8,639 nt of DNA from NCBI GenBank assembly GCA_905209435.1, contig CAJLTE010000111.1, positions 1 through 8,639 on the forward strand, read 5' to 3'. Origin of the DNA: an uncultured Blautia sp. Lineage in GTDB: Bacteria; Bacillota_A; Clostridia; Lachnospirales; Lachnospiraceae. The notes beneath the pieces are model-generated. The model was given only the letters and a program-made list of their open reading frames with translations. It had not been told where the DNA came from and made no database searches. The position numbers and the translations under genes were made by a program. Below are positions 1 through 6,180 of this stretch, piece by piece; position 1 is the first letter of the stretch; each line of letters starts with the position of its first letter.

Positions 1-793
1 CGGTGTGATCGATTATGAAGAAGTCAGAAGAATCGCCATTGAGAATAAACCAAAGTTGATCGTAGCAGGTGCAAGTGCTTATGCCAGAATTATTGATTTT
101 AAGAAATTCCGTGAGATCGCAGATGAAGTTGGCGCTTATCTGATGGTAGATATGGCACATATCGCTGGTCTGGTAGCAGGAGGACTGCATCCAAGTCCAA
201 TTCCTTATGCTGATGTTGTAACGACAACCACACACAAAACTCTGCGCGGACCAAGAGGCGGTCTGATCTTAAGCAGTGCAGAGAATGCAAAGAAATTCAA
301 CTTCAATAAAGCGGTATTCCCGGGAATCCAGGGTGGCCCTCTGATGCATGTGATCGCTGCTAAAGCTGTATGTTTCAAAGAAGCACTTCAGTCAGAATTT
401 AAAGAATATGCAAAGATGATCGTAGAGAATGCACAGGCACTTTGTAAAGGACTCCAGAAACGAGGCATTGATATCGTTTCTGGTGGCACAGACAATCACT
501 TGATGCTGGTAGATCTCAGAAGTCTGGGTGTTACAGGTAAGCAGATGGAGAACCTCCTTGATGAGGTAAATATCACCTGCAATAAGAACGCAATCCCGAA
601 TGACCCACAGTCTCCATTTGTTACAAGTGGTGTACGTCTTGGAACAGCAGCAGTTACTTCACGCGGTATGAAACCGGAAGACATGGACAAGATCGCAGAA
701 GCAATTGCAATGACTTTAAAAGAAGAAGGTAGTCAGGAGAAAGCGAAAGCAATCGTCAAAGAACTTACGGACAAATATCCGTTGGTTGGATAA
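1..793 (+). CDS. glyA: Serine hydroxymethyltransferase, 3' part (5' end outside window)
   Basis: PLP enzyme that interconverts serine plus tetrahydrofolate with glycine plus 5,10-methylene-tetrahydrofolate in the cytoplasm, the main source of one-carbon units. The reading frame is open from the first base (codons in phase with base 2) to the TAA at 791-793, giving about 263 residues. The family is usually about 410-415 residues, so roughly the first 150 are missing to the left; the GTG at base 5 is an internal valine, not a start. Visible landmarks: the Asp and His of the DMAHIAG segment (codons about 149-169) and the PLP-binding lysine in [14 protein letters not shown] (Lys codon at 236-238). 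The Asp-to-Lys spacing of 29 residues equals that of E. coli GlyA (D200, K229, from memory). The C-terminal region includes the conserved NAIPNDP and SGVRLGTAA stretches. The gene is followed by its own terminator. No frameshift seen. Confidence 0.97.
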   Translation, partial: GVIDYEEVRRIAIENKPKLIVAGASAYARIIDFKKFREIADEVGAYLMVDMAHIAGLVAGGLHPSPIPYADVVTTTTHKTLRGPRGGLILSSAENAKKFNFNKAVFPGIQGGPLMHVIAAKAVCFKEALQSEFKEYAKMIVENAQALCKGLQKRGIDIVSGGTDNHLMLVDLRSLGVTGKQMENLLDEVNITCNKNAIPNDPQSPFVTSGVRLGTAAVTSRGMKPEDMDKIAEAIAMTLKEEGSQEKAKAIVKELTDKYPLVG

Positions 794-820
794 AATTAAA
801 AATAATGGTAATTATTCGGC

Positions 821-854
821 TACCCGCTAACTGTGAGGGTACTGAACAGTTACG
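821..854 (+). repeat. Compact pseudoknot-capable element in the glyA 3' region
   Basis: Two interleaved inverted repeats are seen. TACCC (821-825) is complementary to GGGTA (837-841), and TAACTGT (828-834) to ACAGTTA (846-852). The order stem1-5', stem2-5', stem1-3', stem2-3' is that of an H-type pseudoknot, with connecting segments of 2, 2 and 4 bases, which are sterically reasonable. CG (825-826) can also extend stem 2 against CG (853-854) with one bulged base. It sits between the glyA stop and the terminator. I have an uncertain memory that similar sequences recur between genes in Lachnospiraceae, so an interspersed repeat is as likely as a dedicated 3'UTR RNA. No known riboswitch consensus was recognised. 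Confidence 0.4.
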
Positions 855-860
855 AACAAT

Positions 861-910
861 AAATAAAAGCGAAATACATCTTGTATGGGGGCATTTCGCT
901 TTTATTTTTT
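861..910 (+). terminator. Intrinsic terminator of glyA
   Basis: A perfect 15-base inverted repeat (arms 861-875 and 893-907, core AAAAGCGAAAT/ATTTCGCTTTT) with a 17-base loop runs directly into a T run at 905-910. The A-rich left arm could also help terminate in the reverse direction, though no minus-strand gene is seen nearby. It separates glyA from the trxB cluster. Confidence 0.85.
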
Positions 911-928
911 GTATTAAATTATACAAAA
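907..928. promoter_or_regulatory. Candidate operator: AT-rich dyad upstream of trxB
   Basis: TTTTGTAT (907-914) and ATACAAAA (921-928) form a perfect 8-base dyad with a 6-base spacer. It lies just after the terminator and about 20 bases upstream of the weak -35 proposed for trxB. Its 18-base core begins TTGT and ends ACAA like Rex-type sites, but the inner bases do not match that consensus. It could be a regulator site or a chance palindrome in AT-rich DNA. Confidence 0.28.
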
Positions 929-946
929 TTTATCCAAATAAAAGAA

Positions 947-975
947 TGGATTTTTTGCAGGAAACGTAGTATAGT
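947..975 (+). promoter_or_regulatory. Candidate promoter of the trxB operon
   Basis: TGGATT (947-952), 17-base spacer, TATAGT (970-975). The -10 is good and the -35 poor. A second possible -10, TATACT (992-997), lies downstream without a recognisable -35. A promoter somewhere in 911-1050 is expected because a strong terminator precedes it and trxB follows after an AT-rich leader. The exact site is uncertain. Confidence 0.3.
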
Positions 976-1072
976 AACAATAGCTGATGATTATACTGAA
1001 AGAAGATTAATTTTTTATTTCGGAATCAATCAGCAATCAATGCGAATAATGACAGAGAGCAGGTGACATAAA

Positions 1073-1987
1073 TTGGAGAAAGTGATAATCATAGGTGCCG
1101 GACCTGCCGGAATTTCAGCTGCGCTTTATGCTGTAAGAGGAAATCTGGATCCGCTGGTGATCAATAATGGTATCGGTGCTCTGGAGAAAGCAGAGAAAAT
1201 AGAGAATTATTACGGACTGGAGCATCCGTTGTCCGGTCAGGAATTATATGACACAGGAATTGCTCAGGCGAAAGCACTGGGCGTGCGAATGCTGGATGCG
1301 CAGGTTCTGGGAGTCAGTGGGTTTGATACCTTTGTGGTAAAGACTACAGAGGGGGATTTCGAGACACAGAGTCTGATCCTTGCAACAGGAAGCAAACGTG
1401 CAGCGCCTAAAATTCCAGGTGTTAAAGAATTTGAGGGAAAAGGTGTCAGCTATTGCGCAATCTGCGATGCTTTCTTCTATAGAGGTAAAGATGTGGCTGT
1501 TCTTGGAAATGGCGATTTCGCCATGCATGAAGCAAAGGAACTGTCAAATACAGCATCTACAGTGACTATTTATACAAATGGTGAAGAACCGGAGTTTACT
1601 CCAGAAGGAAATATCAGCGTCAATACAATGAAGATTCAGTCTGTAGAGGGGGATGATCTGGTATCAGGAATCCGTCTTGCACCTGATGTACAGGCGAAGG
1701 AAATGAATATAGATACAGATCAGCAGACAAATGATTTCTGCCCTGCAGACGGTGTATTTATCGCAATGGGAACTGCCGGAAGTACGGAAATTGCCCGCCA
1801 GATGGGAGCTGAACTGACAGAGAAAGGTAATATAAAAGTCAACGAGAATATGGAAACAACCATACCGGGACTTTATGCAGCAGGCGATTGTACAGGCGGA
1901 CTTCTTCAGGTGGCGAAAGCAGTTTACGAAGGAGCACAGGCAGGAATTAGTGCCGGAAAATATGTAAGATCATTAAATAAGGAATAA
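1073..1987 (+). CDS. trxB: Thioredoxin reductase-like flavoprotein (atypical NADPH site)
   Basis: Cytoplasmic FAD enzyme of 304 residues that should reduce the thioredoxin encoded next to it. The TTG start is chosen because AGGTGA (1061-1066) lies 6 bases before it and the protein then opens directly into the FAD-binding strand with GAGPAG (residues 8-13). The redox-active pair is C128-A-I-C131 followed by D132, the usual CxxCD arrangement. The C-terminal FAD motif is GDCTGG (271-276). The length matches bacterial low-molecular-weight TrxR. Oddity: the second Rossmann motif survives as GNGDFA (145-150), but the basic HRRxxxRA motif that grips the NADPH 2'-phosphate is replaced by an uncharged or acidic stretch (about 166-176, IYTNGEEPEF). 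The enzyme may therefore use NADH or reduced ferredoxin, as described for clostridial ferredoxin-dependent flavin thioredoxin reductases. Family assignment is firm; the electron donor is inference. Confidence 0.93.
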   Translation: MEKVIIIGAGPAGISAALYAVRGNLDPLVINNGIGALEKAEKIENYYGLEHPLSGQELYDTGIAQAKALGVRMLDAQVLGVSGFDTFVVKTTEGDFETQSLILATGSKRAAPKIPGVKEFEGKGVSYCAICDAFFYRGKDVAVLGNGDFAMHEAKELSNTASTVTIYTNGEEPEFTPEGNISVNTMKIQSVEGDDLVSGIRLAPDVQAKEMNIDTDQQTNDFCPADGVFIAMGTAGSTEIARQMGAELTEKGNIKVNENMETTIPGLYAAGDCTGGLLQVAKAVYEGAQAGISAGKYVRSLNKE

Positions 1988-1992
1988 TTCTG

Positions 1993-2021
1993 CAGAAGCT
2001 GCTCGATCGGAGCGTTTTCTG
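1993..2021 (+). other. Imperfect hairpin in the trxB-trxA gap
   Basis: CAGAA (1993-1997) pairs with TTCTG (2017-2021), and GCTC (2001-2004) with GAGC (2010-2013), separated by a 3-by-3 internal loop. No T run follows, so it is not a standard terminator. It could modulate or process the trxB-trxA transcript, or be incidental. Confidence 0.25.
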
Positions 2022-2066
2022 TTAGAAGTATCTAATAATTAAGAACAAGTAAAGGAGATATAAATC

Positions 2067-2369
2067 ATGGCAAAAGAGATTACGGTAGCAAATTTTGAAA
2101 CAGAAGTATTAAAATCCGAGAAACCAATCCTGATTGATTTCTGGGCAACATGGTGCGGACCATGCATGCGTCAGGGTCCTGTTGTAGAAGAACTGGCAGA
2201 GGAAGGCTATGCAGTAGGTAAAGTAGATGTAGACCAGAATATGGCACTTGCTCAGCAGTTCCGTGTAGTAAGTATTCCGACCCTGATCCTGTTCAAAGAC
2301 GGAGCAGAGGTGAAAAGATTTGTAGGTCTTACTTCCAAGGAAGAACTGAAGAGTGCACTGGAAGGTTAA
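2067..2369 (+). CDS. trxA: Thioredoxin
   Basis: Small cytoplasmic dithiol carrier of 100 residues, normal family length, which passes electrons to ribonucleotide reductase, peroxiredoxins and similar targets. The classic active site WCGPC is at residues 29-33, with the buried Asp (D24 in LIDFW) and the cis-proline (P71 in VSIPT) both present. The residue after the active site is Met-Arg rather than the common Lys, a mild variation. The start has AAAGGAG (2051-2057), a strong ribosome binding site 9 bases upstream. It lies 79 bases after trxB, its likely reductase, and its stop is only 6 bases before the radical SAM gene, implying co-transcription. No leader peptide or membrane segment is seen. 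Confidence 0.95.
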   Translation: MAKEITVANFETEVLKSEKPILIDFWATWCGPCMRQGPVVEELAEEGYAVGKVDVDQNMALAQQFRVVSIPTLILFKDGAEVKRFVGLTSKEELKSALEG

Positions 2370-2375
2370 GGATTT

Positions 2376-4052
2376 ATGAAGATTTTATTAGCGGCATGCA
2401 ATGCCAAATATATCCATTCCAATCTTGCTGTTTATGACCTGCAGGCATATGCATCAGAGTATGCAGATCATATTGTGCTGAAAGAGTACACGATCAATCA
2501 GCTGAAAGATGATATTATGCGGGATATTTATCTGGAACATCCGGATGTAGTATGCGTGTCCTGTTATATCTGGAACCTTTCTTTTGTAAAAGAACTGATG
2601 GCAGATCTGACGAAGATTCTTCCGGACGTCGACTTCTGGGCCGGCGGTCCGGAAGTTTCTTATGATGCAGAGAAATTCCTGACAGAGAATCAGGAATTTA
2701 AGGGTGTCATGGTCGGAGAAGGTGAGGAAACATTCAAAGAACTTGCCGGATATTATATAGAAAAGAATCCACAGGATCTGAAAGATATGACAGGAATCTG
2801 TTACAAAGACGGAGAGAAGATCATACATAATGGATGGCGCCAGATCATGGACTTAAGCAGTATCCCATTCATTTACAAAGATCTGTCCGATTTTAAGAAC
2901 AGGATCATTTATTATGAAAGCAGCAGAGGATGTCCGTTCTCCTGCAGTTATTGTCTTTCTTCGATTGATAAGAAACTGCGTTTCAGAGATACAGAGATGG
3001 TAAAAAAAGAGCTGCAGTTTTTCATAGACAATAAGGTGCCGCAGGTGAAGTTTGTGGACCGTACTTTTAACTGTAAACATGACCATGCAATGACAATCTG
3101 GAAGTATATCAATGAACACGATAACGGCGTGACAAACTTCCATTTCGAAATTTCCGCAGACCTCTTAAGAGAAGAGGAACTGCAGGAAATGTCTACCATG
3201 CGTCCGGGACTGATCCAGCTTGAAATCGGAGTACAGTCCACAAATCCGGACACGATCAAAGCAATTCACAGAACTATGGACTTCGAGGAACTGAAAGGAA
3301 TTGTCGACAGGATCCACAGCTTCGGAAATATCCATCAGCATCTGGATCTGATCGCAGGACTTCCTTATGAGGACTATGACAGCTTCCGGCATTCATTTAA
3401 TGATGTTTATGCACTGAAACCGCAGCAGCTCCAGTTAGGATTTCTCAAAGTATTAAAAGGTTCCCACATGATGGAAATGTGTCAGGAATACGGCATTGTA
3501 TACAAAACACGGGAGCCTTATGAGGTGCTTTCCACGAAATGGCTGGATTATGACCACGTTCTGAAGCTGAAAACGGTGGAAAATATGGTGGAAGTGTATT
3601 ATAATAGTGGACAATTCCAGAATACACTTGAATATCTGGAAGGCTTTTTCCCGGATGCCTTCTCAATTTATGAGAGACTTGGCAATTTTTATATGGAAAA
3701 AGGTTATGGTGATGTTTCTCATACAAGAATGCGAAGATATGAGATTCTGTTGGAATTTCTGGAGGATGTGTCGGAGATTTCCATGGATCAGGTAAAAGAC
3801 CAGATGGTGTATGATCTCTATCTGAGAGAGAATCTGAAAAGCCGTCCGGGCTTTGCCAGAGACCAGAAGCCTTTTGAGAGACAGATATGGGACTTCAGAA
3901 AACGGGAAAAAGTGGCAAAGAATGCACATGTGGAAGTATTTGCAGATGGAAAAGTGCTGTTGTTTGATTATGCAGACCGCGATCCGCTGACAAATAATGC
4001 CCGCGTGACAGATGTGACGAAAGATGTGTTTGAGAACCCGAACAGGGCTTAA
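2376..4052 (+). CDS. B12-binding-domain radical SAM protein with DUF4080-like C-terminus
   Basis: Predicted cytoplasmic [4Fe-4S]/S-adenosylmethionine enzyme of 558 residues; substrate unknown. Residues about 1-125 look like the Rossmann-type cobalamin-binding domain of this class (MKILLAACNAKYIHSNLAVY at the start, AGGPEVSY at 89-96, GEGEETF at 114-120). The radical SAM domain follows, with the cluster motif C186-P-F-S-C190-S-Y-C193 after SSRG, then FVDRTFNC (227-233), LEIGVQS (282-288) and DLIAGLP (324-330). The last 170 or so residues match my memory of the DUF4080 domain that accompanies such proteins in Firmicutes. No base-off histidine motif (DxHxxG) is visible, which is usual for B12 radical SAM proteins. 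The start is 6 bases after the trxA stop, so translation is probably coupled. Members of this family have no established reaction that I know of; tRNA, lipid or peptide modification are all only possibilities. Confidence 0.9.
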   Translation: MKILLAACNAKYIHSNLAVYDLQAYASEYADHIVLKEYTINQLKDDIMRDIYLEHPDVVCVSCYIWNLSFVKELMADLTKILPDVDFWAGGPEVSYDAEKFLTENQEFKGVMVGEGEETFKELAGYYIEKNPQDLKDMTGICYKDGEKIIHNGWRQIMDLSSIPFIYKDLSDFKNRIIYYESSRGCPFSCSYCLSSIDKKLRFRDTEMVKKELQFFIDNKVPQVKFVDRTFNCKHDHAMTIWKYINEHDNGVTNFHFEISADLLREEELQEMSTMRPGLIQLEIGVQSTNPDTIKAIHRTMDFEELKGIVDRIHSFGNIHQHLDLIAGLPYEDYDSFRHSFNDVYALKPQQLQLGFLKVLKGSHMMEMCQEYGIVYKTREPYEVLSTKWLDYDHVLKLKTVENMVEVYYNSGQFQNTLEYLEGFFPDAFSIYERLGNFYMEKGYGDVSHTRMRRYEILLEFLEDVSEISMDQVKDQMVYDLYLRENLKSRPGFARDQKPFERQIWDFRKREKVAKNAHVEVFADGKVLLFDYADRDPLTNNARVTDVTKDVFENPNRA

Positions 4053-4066
4053 AGAGGTGAAGAAAA

Positions 4067-4171
4067 ATGGGAATGTTTAATCCGAAGAACCGTAAAGTGA
4101 TCACTGCGATCATTGCGATCATCCTGGTACTGGCAATGGTAGTGCCGACCGTTCTGTCTCTGCTTGTATAA
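4067..4171 (+). CDS. 34-residue single-pass membrane microprotein
   Basis: Small gene supported by a strong ribosome binding site, AGAGGTGA (4053-4060), 6 bases before the ATG, and by its place between two tightly packed operon genes (14 bases after the radical SAM stop, 21 before the next start). The product begins MGMFNPKNRK, a short basic polar head, followed by one hydrophobic helix of about 24 residues (ITAIIAIILVLAMVVPTVL and on to the end) with a single proline late in the helix. Positive-inside rules predict the N-terminus in the cytoplasm. Its layout resembles very small stressosome-linked membrane proteins such as Listeria Prli42, but that is only similarity of shape and size. Function is unknown; it may anchor or regulate a neighbour. 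The second ATG (4073) is a less likely start because its spacing to the ribosome binding site is 12. Confidence 0.7.
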   Translation: MGMFNPKNRKVITAIIAIILVLAMVVPTVLSLLV

Positions 4172-4192
4172 TTAATATTCAGGAGAAAACAA

Positions 4193-4783
4193 ATGAGACT
4201 TGGACAGGCAGCAATGGAGGCTCTGAGGGCAGAAATAACCGGATGTCTGAAACCAGGAGATGAACTGGTAGTGGCATGTCCGGTGGCTCTGAAAGGAACC
4301 TCTGTAATAGCAAAAAATAAAAAGGACAAACTGGCAGAGAGATTCTCTGCCGGTTTTATTCAGAATTGTATTTCACTCTGGAGCGATTATGGGGCTGGCA
4401 GCATTATCTGGAAAACTGCGCAGGAAGCAGGTGCCAGCGCATTATATGCGATGGGTGAAGGTGGTTTCCTGAGTGCACTCTGGAAGATGGCAGAAGCTTC
4501 GGAGGTAGGGCTGGAAGCAGACTTCCGTAAAGTTCCAATCCGCCAGGAAACGATAGAAGTGTGCGAGATTTTTGATCTGAATCCATATAAACTTCAGGCA
4601 GATGGTGCAGTACTGATCGGAATCCGCGGAGGCGAGGCCCTTGTGCAGAGACTTCGCAATGAGGGATTCATGGCAGAGATCATTGGACAGACAAACAGCG
4701 GCAATGACCGTTTATTGTACAGCGGCGGCAGTGCCCGATATCTGGAGCGTCCGACAGAGGATGAATTATATCGTATAATATAA
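4193..4783 (+). CDS. Stand-alone AIR-synthase-related C-terminal domain protein (HypE/PurM/ThiL fold)
   Basis: Protein of 196 residues that corresponds to the C-terminal half of AIR-synthase superfamily enzymes (PurM, ThiL, SelD, HypE). Recognisable blocks are GDELVVACPVALKGTSVIA near residue 22 (aligned by eye with the GDDIVxTKxxGLEGTAI block of HypE-like proteins), MGEGGFLSALWKMAEAS near 86 (the DVTEGG-type block), FDLNPYKL near 128, and a final ligand-loop strand ending in SGGSARYLERP. The N-terminal ATP/metal-binding half of these enzymes is absent. The start is convincing (AGGAG 4181-4185, 7 bases before ATG), so this is a designed single-domain protein and not a truncated reading frame: the upstream DNA is the microprotein gene. 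Without the ATP half it may bind a ligand, act as a partner subunit, or regulate. In-operon with the radical SAM gene. Fold assignment is likely; function unknown. Confidence 0.75.
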   Translation: MRLGQAAMEALRAEITGCLKPGDELVVACPVALKGTSVIAKNKKDKLAERFSAGFIQNCISLWSDYGAGSIIWKTAQEAGASALYAMGEGGFLSALWKMAEASEVGLEADFRKVPIRQETIEVCEIFDLNPYKLQADGAVLIGIRGGEALVQRLRNEGFMAEIIGQTNSGNDRLLYSGGSARYLERPTEDELYRII

Positions 4784-4893
4784 TAGATATGGAAACTCGT
4801 TGAATAATGGTGGAAGTTTAATAAGCAAACTACCTTGTTTAGACGGGAAATTGGATTGAAAGAAAGATAAATTTAATACGAGGAATAACAAAA

Positions 4894-5394
4894 ATGGCAA
4901 AGTTAAATATTGTACTTCATGAGCCTGAGATTCCTGCAAACACAGGAAATATCGGCCGCACCTGCGTAGCAACAGGAACCAGACTTCATCTGATCGAACC
5001 TCTGGGTTTTTCCCTGAGTGAGAAAGCCTTAAAGAGAGCCGGAATGGACTACTGGAAAGATCTGGATGTGACTACGTATCTGGACTTCGAAGATTTCCTG
5101 GAGAAGAATCCGGGAGCAAAGATTTACTATGCAACAACAAAAGCACCGCAGACTTACACAGACGTTCATTACGAAGAAGACTGCTACATCATGTTCGGAA
5201 AAGAAAGCGCCGGAATCCCGGAGGATATCCTGGTAAAGAATCAGGAAACCTGCGTAAGAATTCCGATGATCGGAGATATCCGTTCTCTGAATCTGAGCAA
5301 TTCCGTAGCAATCGTTCTGTATGAAGCACTGCGTCAGAATAATTTTGATCATATGAATCTGGAAGGGCACCTGAGAAATTACGACTGGAAATAA
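4894..5394 (+). CDS. trmL: tRNA (cytidine/uridine-34 2'-O)-methyltransferase
   Basis: SPOUT-class (knotted) methyltransferase of 166 residues, close to E. coli TrmL and B. subtilis CspR in length. It methylates the ribose of the wobble base in tRNA-Leu isoacceptors using S-adenosylmethionine. All three signature regions are visible: NTGNIGRTC (residues 16-24), the glycine-rich loop FGKESAGIP (101-109), and the knot segment SLNLSNSVAIVLYEAL (131-146). The ATG is preceded by GAGGAA (4880-4885), an adequate site at 8 bases. A 110-base AT-rich gap separates it from the AIRS-like gene. I see no good terminator there and only poor promoter matches, so it may be read with the upstream operon or from an unresolved promoter. 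The gene is intact and ordinary. Confidence 0.95.
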   Translation: MAKLNIVLHEPEIPANTGNIGRTCVATGTRLHLIEPLGFSLSEKALKRAGMDYWKDLDVTTYLDFEDFLEKNPGAKIYYATTKAPQTYTDVHYEEDCYIMFGKESAGIPEDILVKNQETCVRIPMIGDIRSLNLSNSVAIVLYEALRQNNFDHMNLEGHLRNYDWK

Positions 5395-5415
5395 ATATAG
5401 TTAGTGTAAGTGAGC

Positions 5416-5451
5416 AAGTAGCGAAGCGGATTGCGAATATCCGCTTGACTT
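5416..5451 (+). terminator. Hairpin after trmL, terminator-like but with no T run
   Basis: AAGCGGAT (5424-5431) and ATCCGCTT (5439-5446) form a perfect 8-base stem with a 7-base loop; AAGT (5416-5419) and ACTT (5448-5451) can extend it across an internal loop. The downstream bases are mixed, not T-rich, so termination is uncertain. It could protect the trmL 3' end or be a small dispersed repeat. Confidence 0.4.
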
Positions 5452-5471
5452 CAAAGATAACGGGGGAGATG

Positions 5472-5492
5472 GTTATTGGTGGAACAATGTAA
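5472..5492. promoter_or_regulatory. Candidate TetR operator upstream of the regulator gene
   Basis: GTTATT (5472-5477), 3 bases, then GGAACAATGTAA (5481-5492). The last block matches 10 of 12 bases of a block upstream of ohyA (6264-6275), and GTTATT precedes both. ATTG/CAAT (5475-5478, 5485-5488) gives the site a short dyad. It sits 25 bases before the regulator's ATG, fitting autorepression; TGTAAT (5488-5493) may also be the -10. Inference only. Confidence 0.4.
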
Positions 5493-5517
5493 TGGAAATA
5501 GACAGGAGAAGTGATAT

Positions 5518-6102
5518 ATGCCAAATGCGACCAAAGCAGCACTGGAAGAATCCCTGAAACGGCTTCTTCTGAAAAAACCGCTGGACAAGATCACCATTAC
5601 GGATCTCACTACAGACTGCGGAATCAGCCGTATGGCTTTTTACTACCATTTTAAGGATATCTACGATCTGGTAGAATGGTCCTGCGTAGAAGATGGAACA
5701 AAAGCTCTCCAGGGAAAGAAGACTTCCGAATCCTGGACAGAAGGACTGACTCAGGTATTTGAGGCAGTTCTGGAAAACAAACCATTTATTATGAATGTTT
5801 ATAGAAATGTAGACAGAGAACGAATCGAGAATTATCTTTTCAGACTTACGTATGATCTGATCGCCGGTGTGGTAGAAGAGAAAAGTAAAGGTCTGGATAT
5901 CAGTGAAGAAGATAAAAAATTTATTGCAAATTTCTATAAATATGGATTTGTGGGTATTATGTTTGAGTGGATCCAGGCCGGAATGAAAGAGGATATTGAA
6001 GAATTGGTGAACAAGATGAGCCTGACTCTTCATAATACAGTTACAACTTCGCTTCATAACTTTCAGCAGGACAATGCGGAAGATAAGCAGGAAAATAACT
6101 GA
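5518..6102 (+). CDS. TetR/AcrR-family transcriptional regulator, likely repressor of ohyA
   Basis: DNA-binding regulator of 194 residues, normal for TetR proteins. The N-terminal helix-turn-helix is clear: ITITDLTTDCGISRMAFYYH at residues 25-44, followed by the typical F-K-D-I-Y-D-L turn. The rest is a helical ligand/dimer domain of the TetR_C type common in Clostridia (FYKYGFVGIMFEWI around 139-152), ending in a polar acidic tail. AGGAG (5504-5508) lies 9 bases before the ATG. It precedes the oleate hydratase gene in the same direction but is separated from it by a long terminator, so the two are probably distinct transcripts. A shared sequence upstream of both suggests it controls itself and the hydratase, with a fatty acid or hydroxy fatty acid as the natural guess for the inducer. 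Family is certain; target and ligand are inferred. Confidence 0.92.
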   Translation: MPNATKAALEESLKRLLLKKPLDKITITDLTTDCGISRMAFYYHFKDIYDLVEWSCVEDGTKALQGKKTSESWTEGLTQVFEAVLENKPFIMNVYRNVDRERIENYLFRLTYDLIAGVVEEKSKGLDISEEDKKFIANFYKYGFVGIMFEWIQAGMKEDIEELVNKMSLTLHNTVTTSLHNFQQDNAEDKQENN

Positions 6103-6127
6103 AATTCAGAAATTTTGGATAAAATAC

Positions 6128-6180
6128 TTTACAAAAACCGCAGGATGATAAAAAACTTATCATTCTGCGGTTTTTGTAAA
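6128..6180. terminator. Long bidirectional intrinsic terminator after the TetR gene
   Basis: Arms 6128-6151 and 6157-6180 pair over 24 bases with a single G-T wobble (6144 with 6164) and a 5-base loop. The right arm carries GCGG followed by TTTTT (6171-6175); the left arm is the mirror image, with AAAAA before CCGC, so it can work in both directions. It begins 25 bases after the regulator's stop and insulates ohyA from readthrough. Confidence 0.9.

Noticed and set aside
881..1066. 61-codon open frame on the + strand between glyA and trxB
   Set aside because: It starts inside the terminator loop, crosses the terminator and the promoter region, has no ribosome binding site, and its product resembles no protein family.
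907..1072. Riboswitch or T-box leader upstream of trxB
   Set aside because: The leader is AT-rich with no recognisable aptamer core and no terminator immediately before trxB; the only terminator belongs to glyA.
3895..4329. Antisense open frame of 144 codons spanning the microprotein region
   Set aside because: The plus-strand reading has consecutive, well-spaced ribosome binding sites and recognisable products; the antisense one has neither.
4784..4893. Promoter for trmL (TTGGAT 4851-4856 and TAATAC 4874-4879, 17-base spacer)
   Set aside because: The transcript would start only a few bases before the ATG, within the ribosome binding site, so it is unlikely to be the working promoter.
5473..6057. 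Antisense open frame of 194 codons opposite the TetR gene
   Set aside because: Cys/Phe/His-rich composition with no ribosome binding site or domain; it is the reverse image of a well-supported gene with a clear helix-turn-helix.
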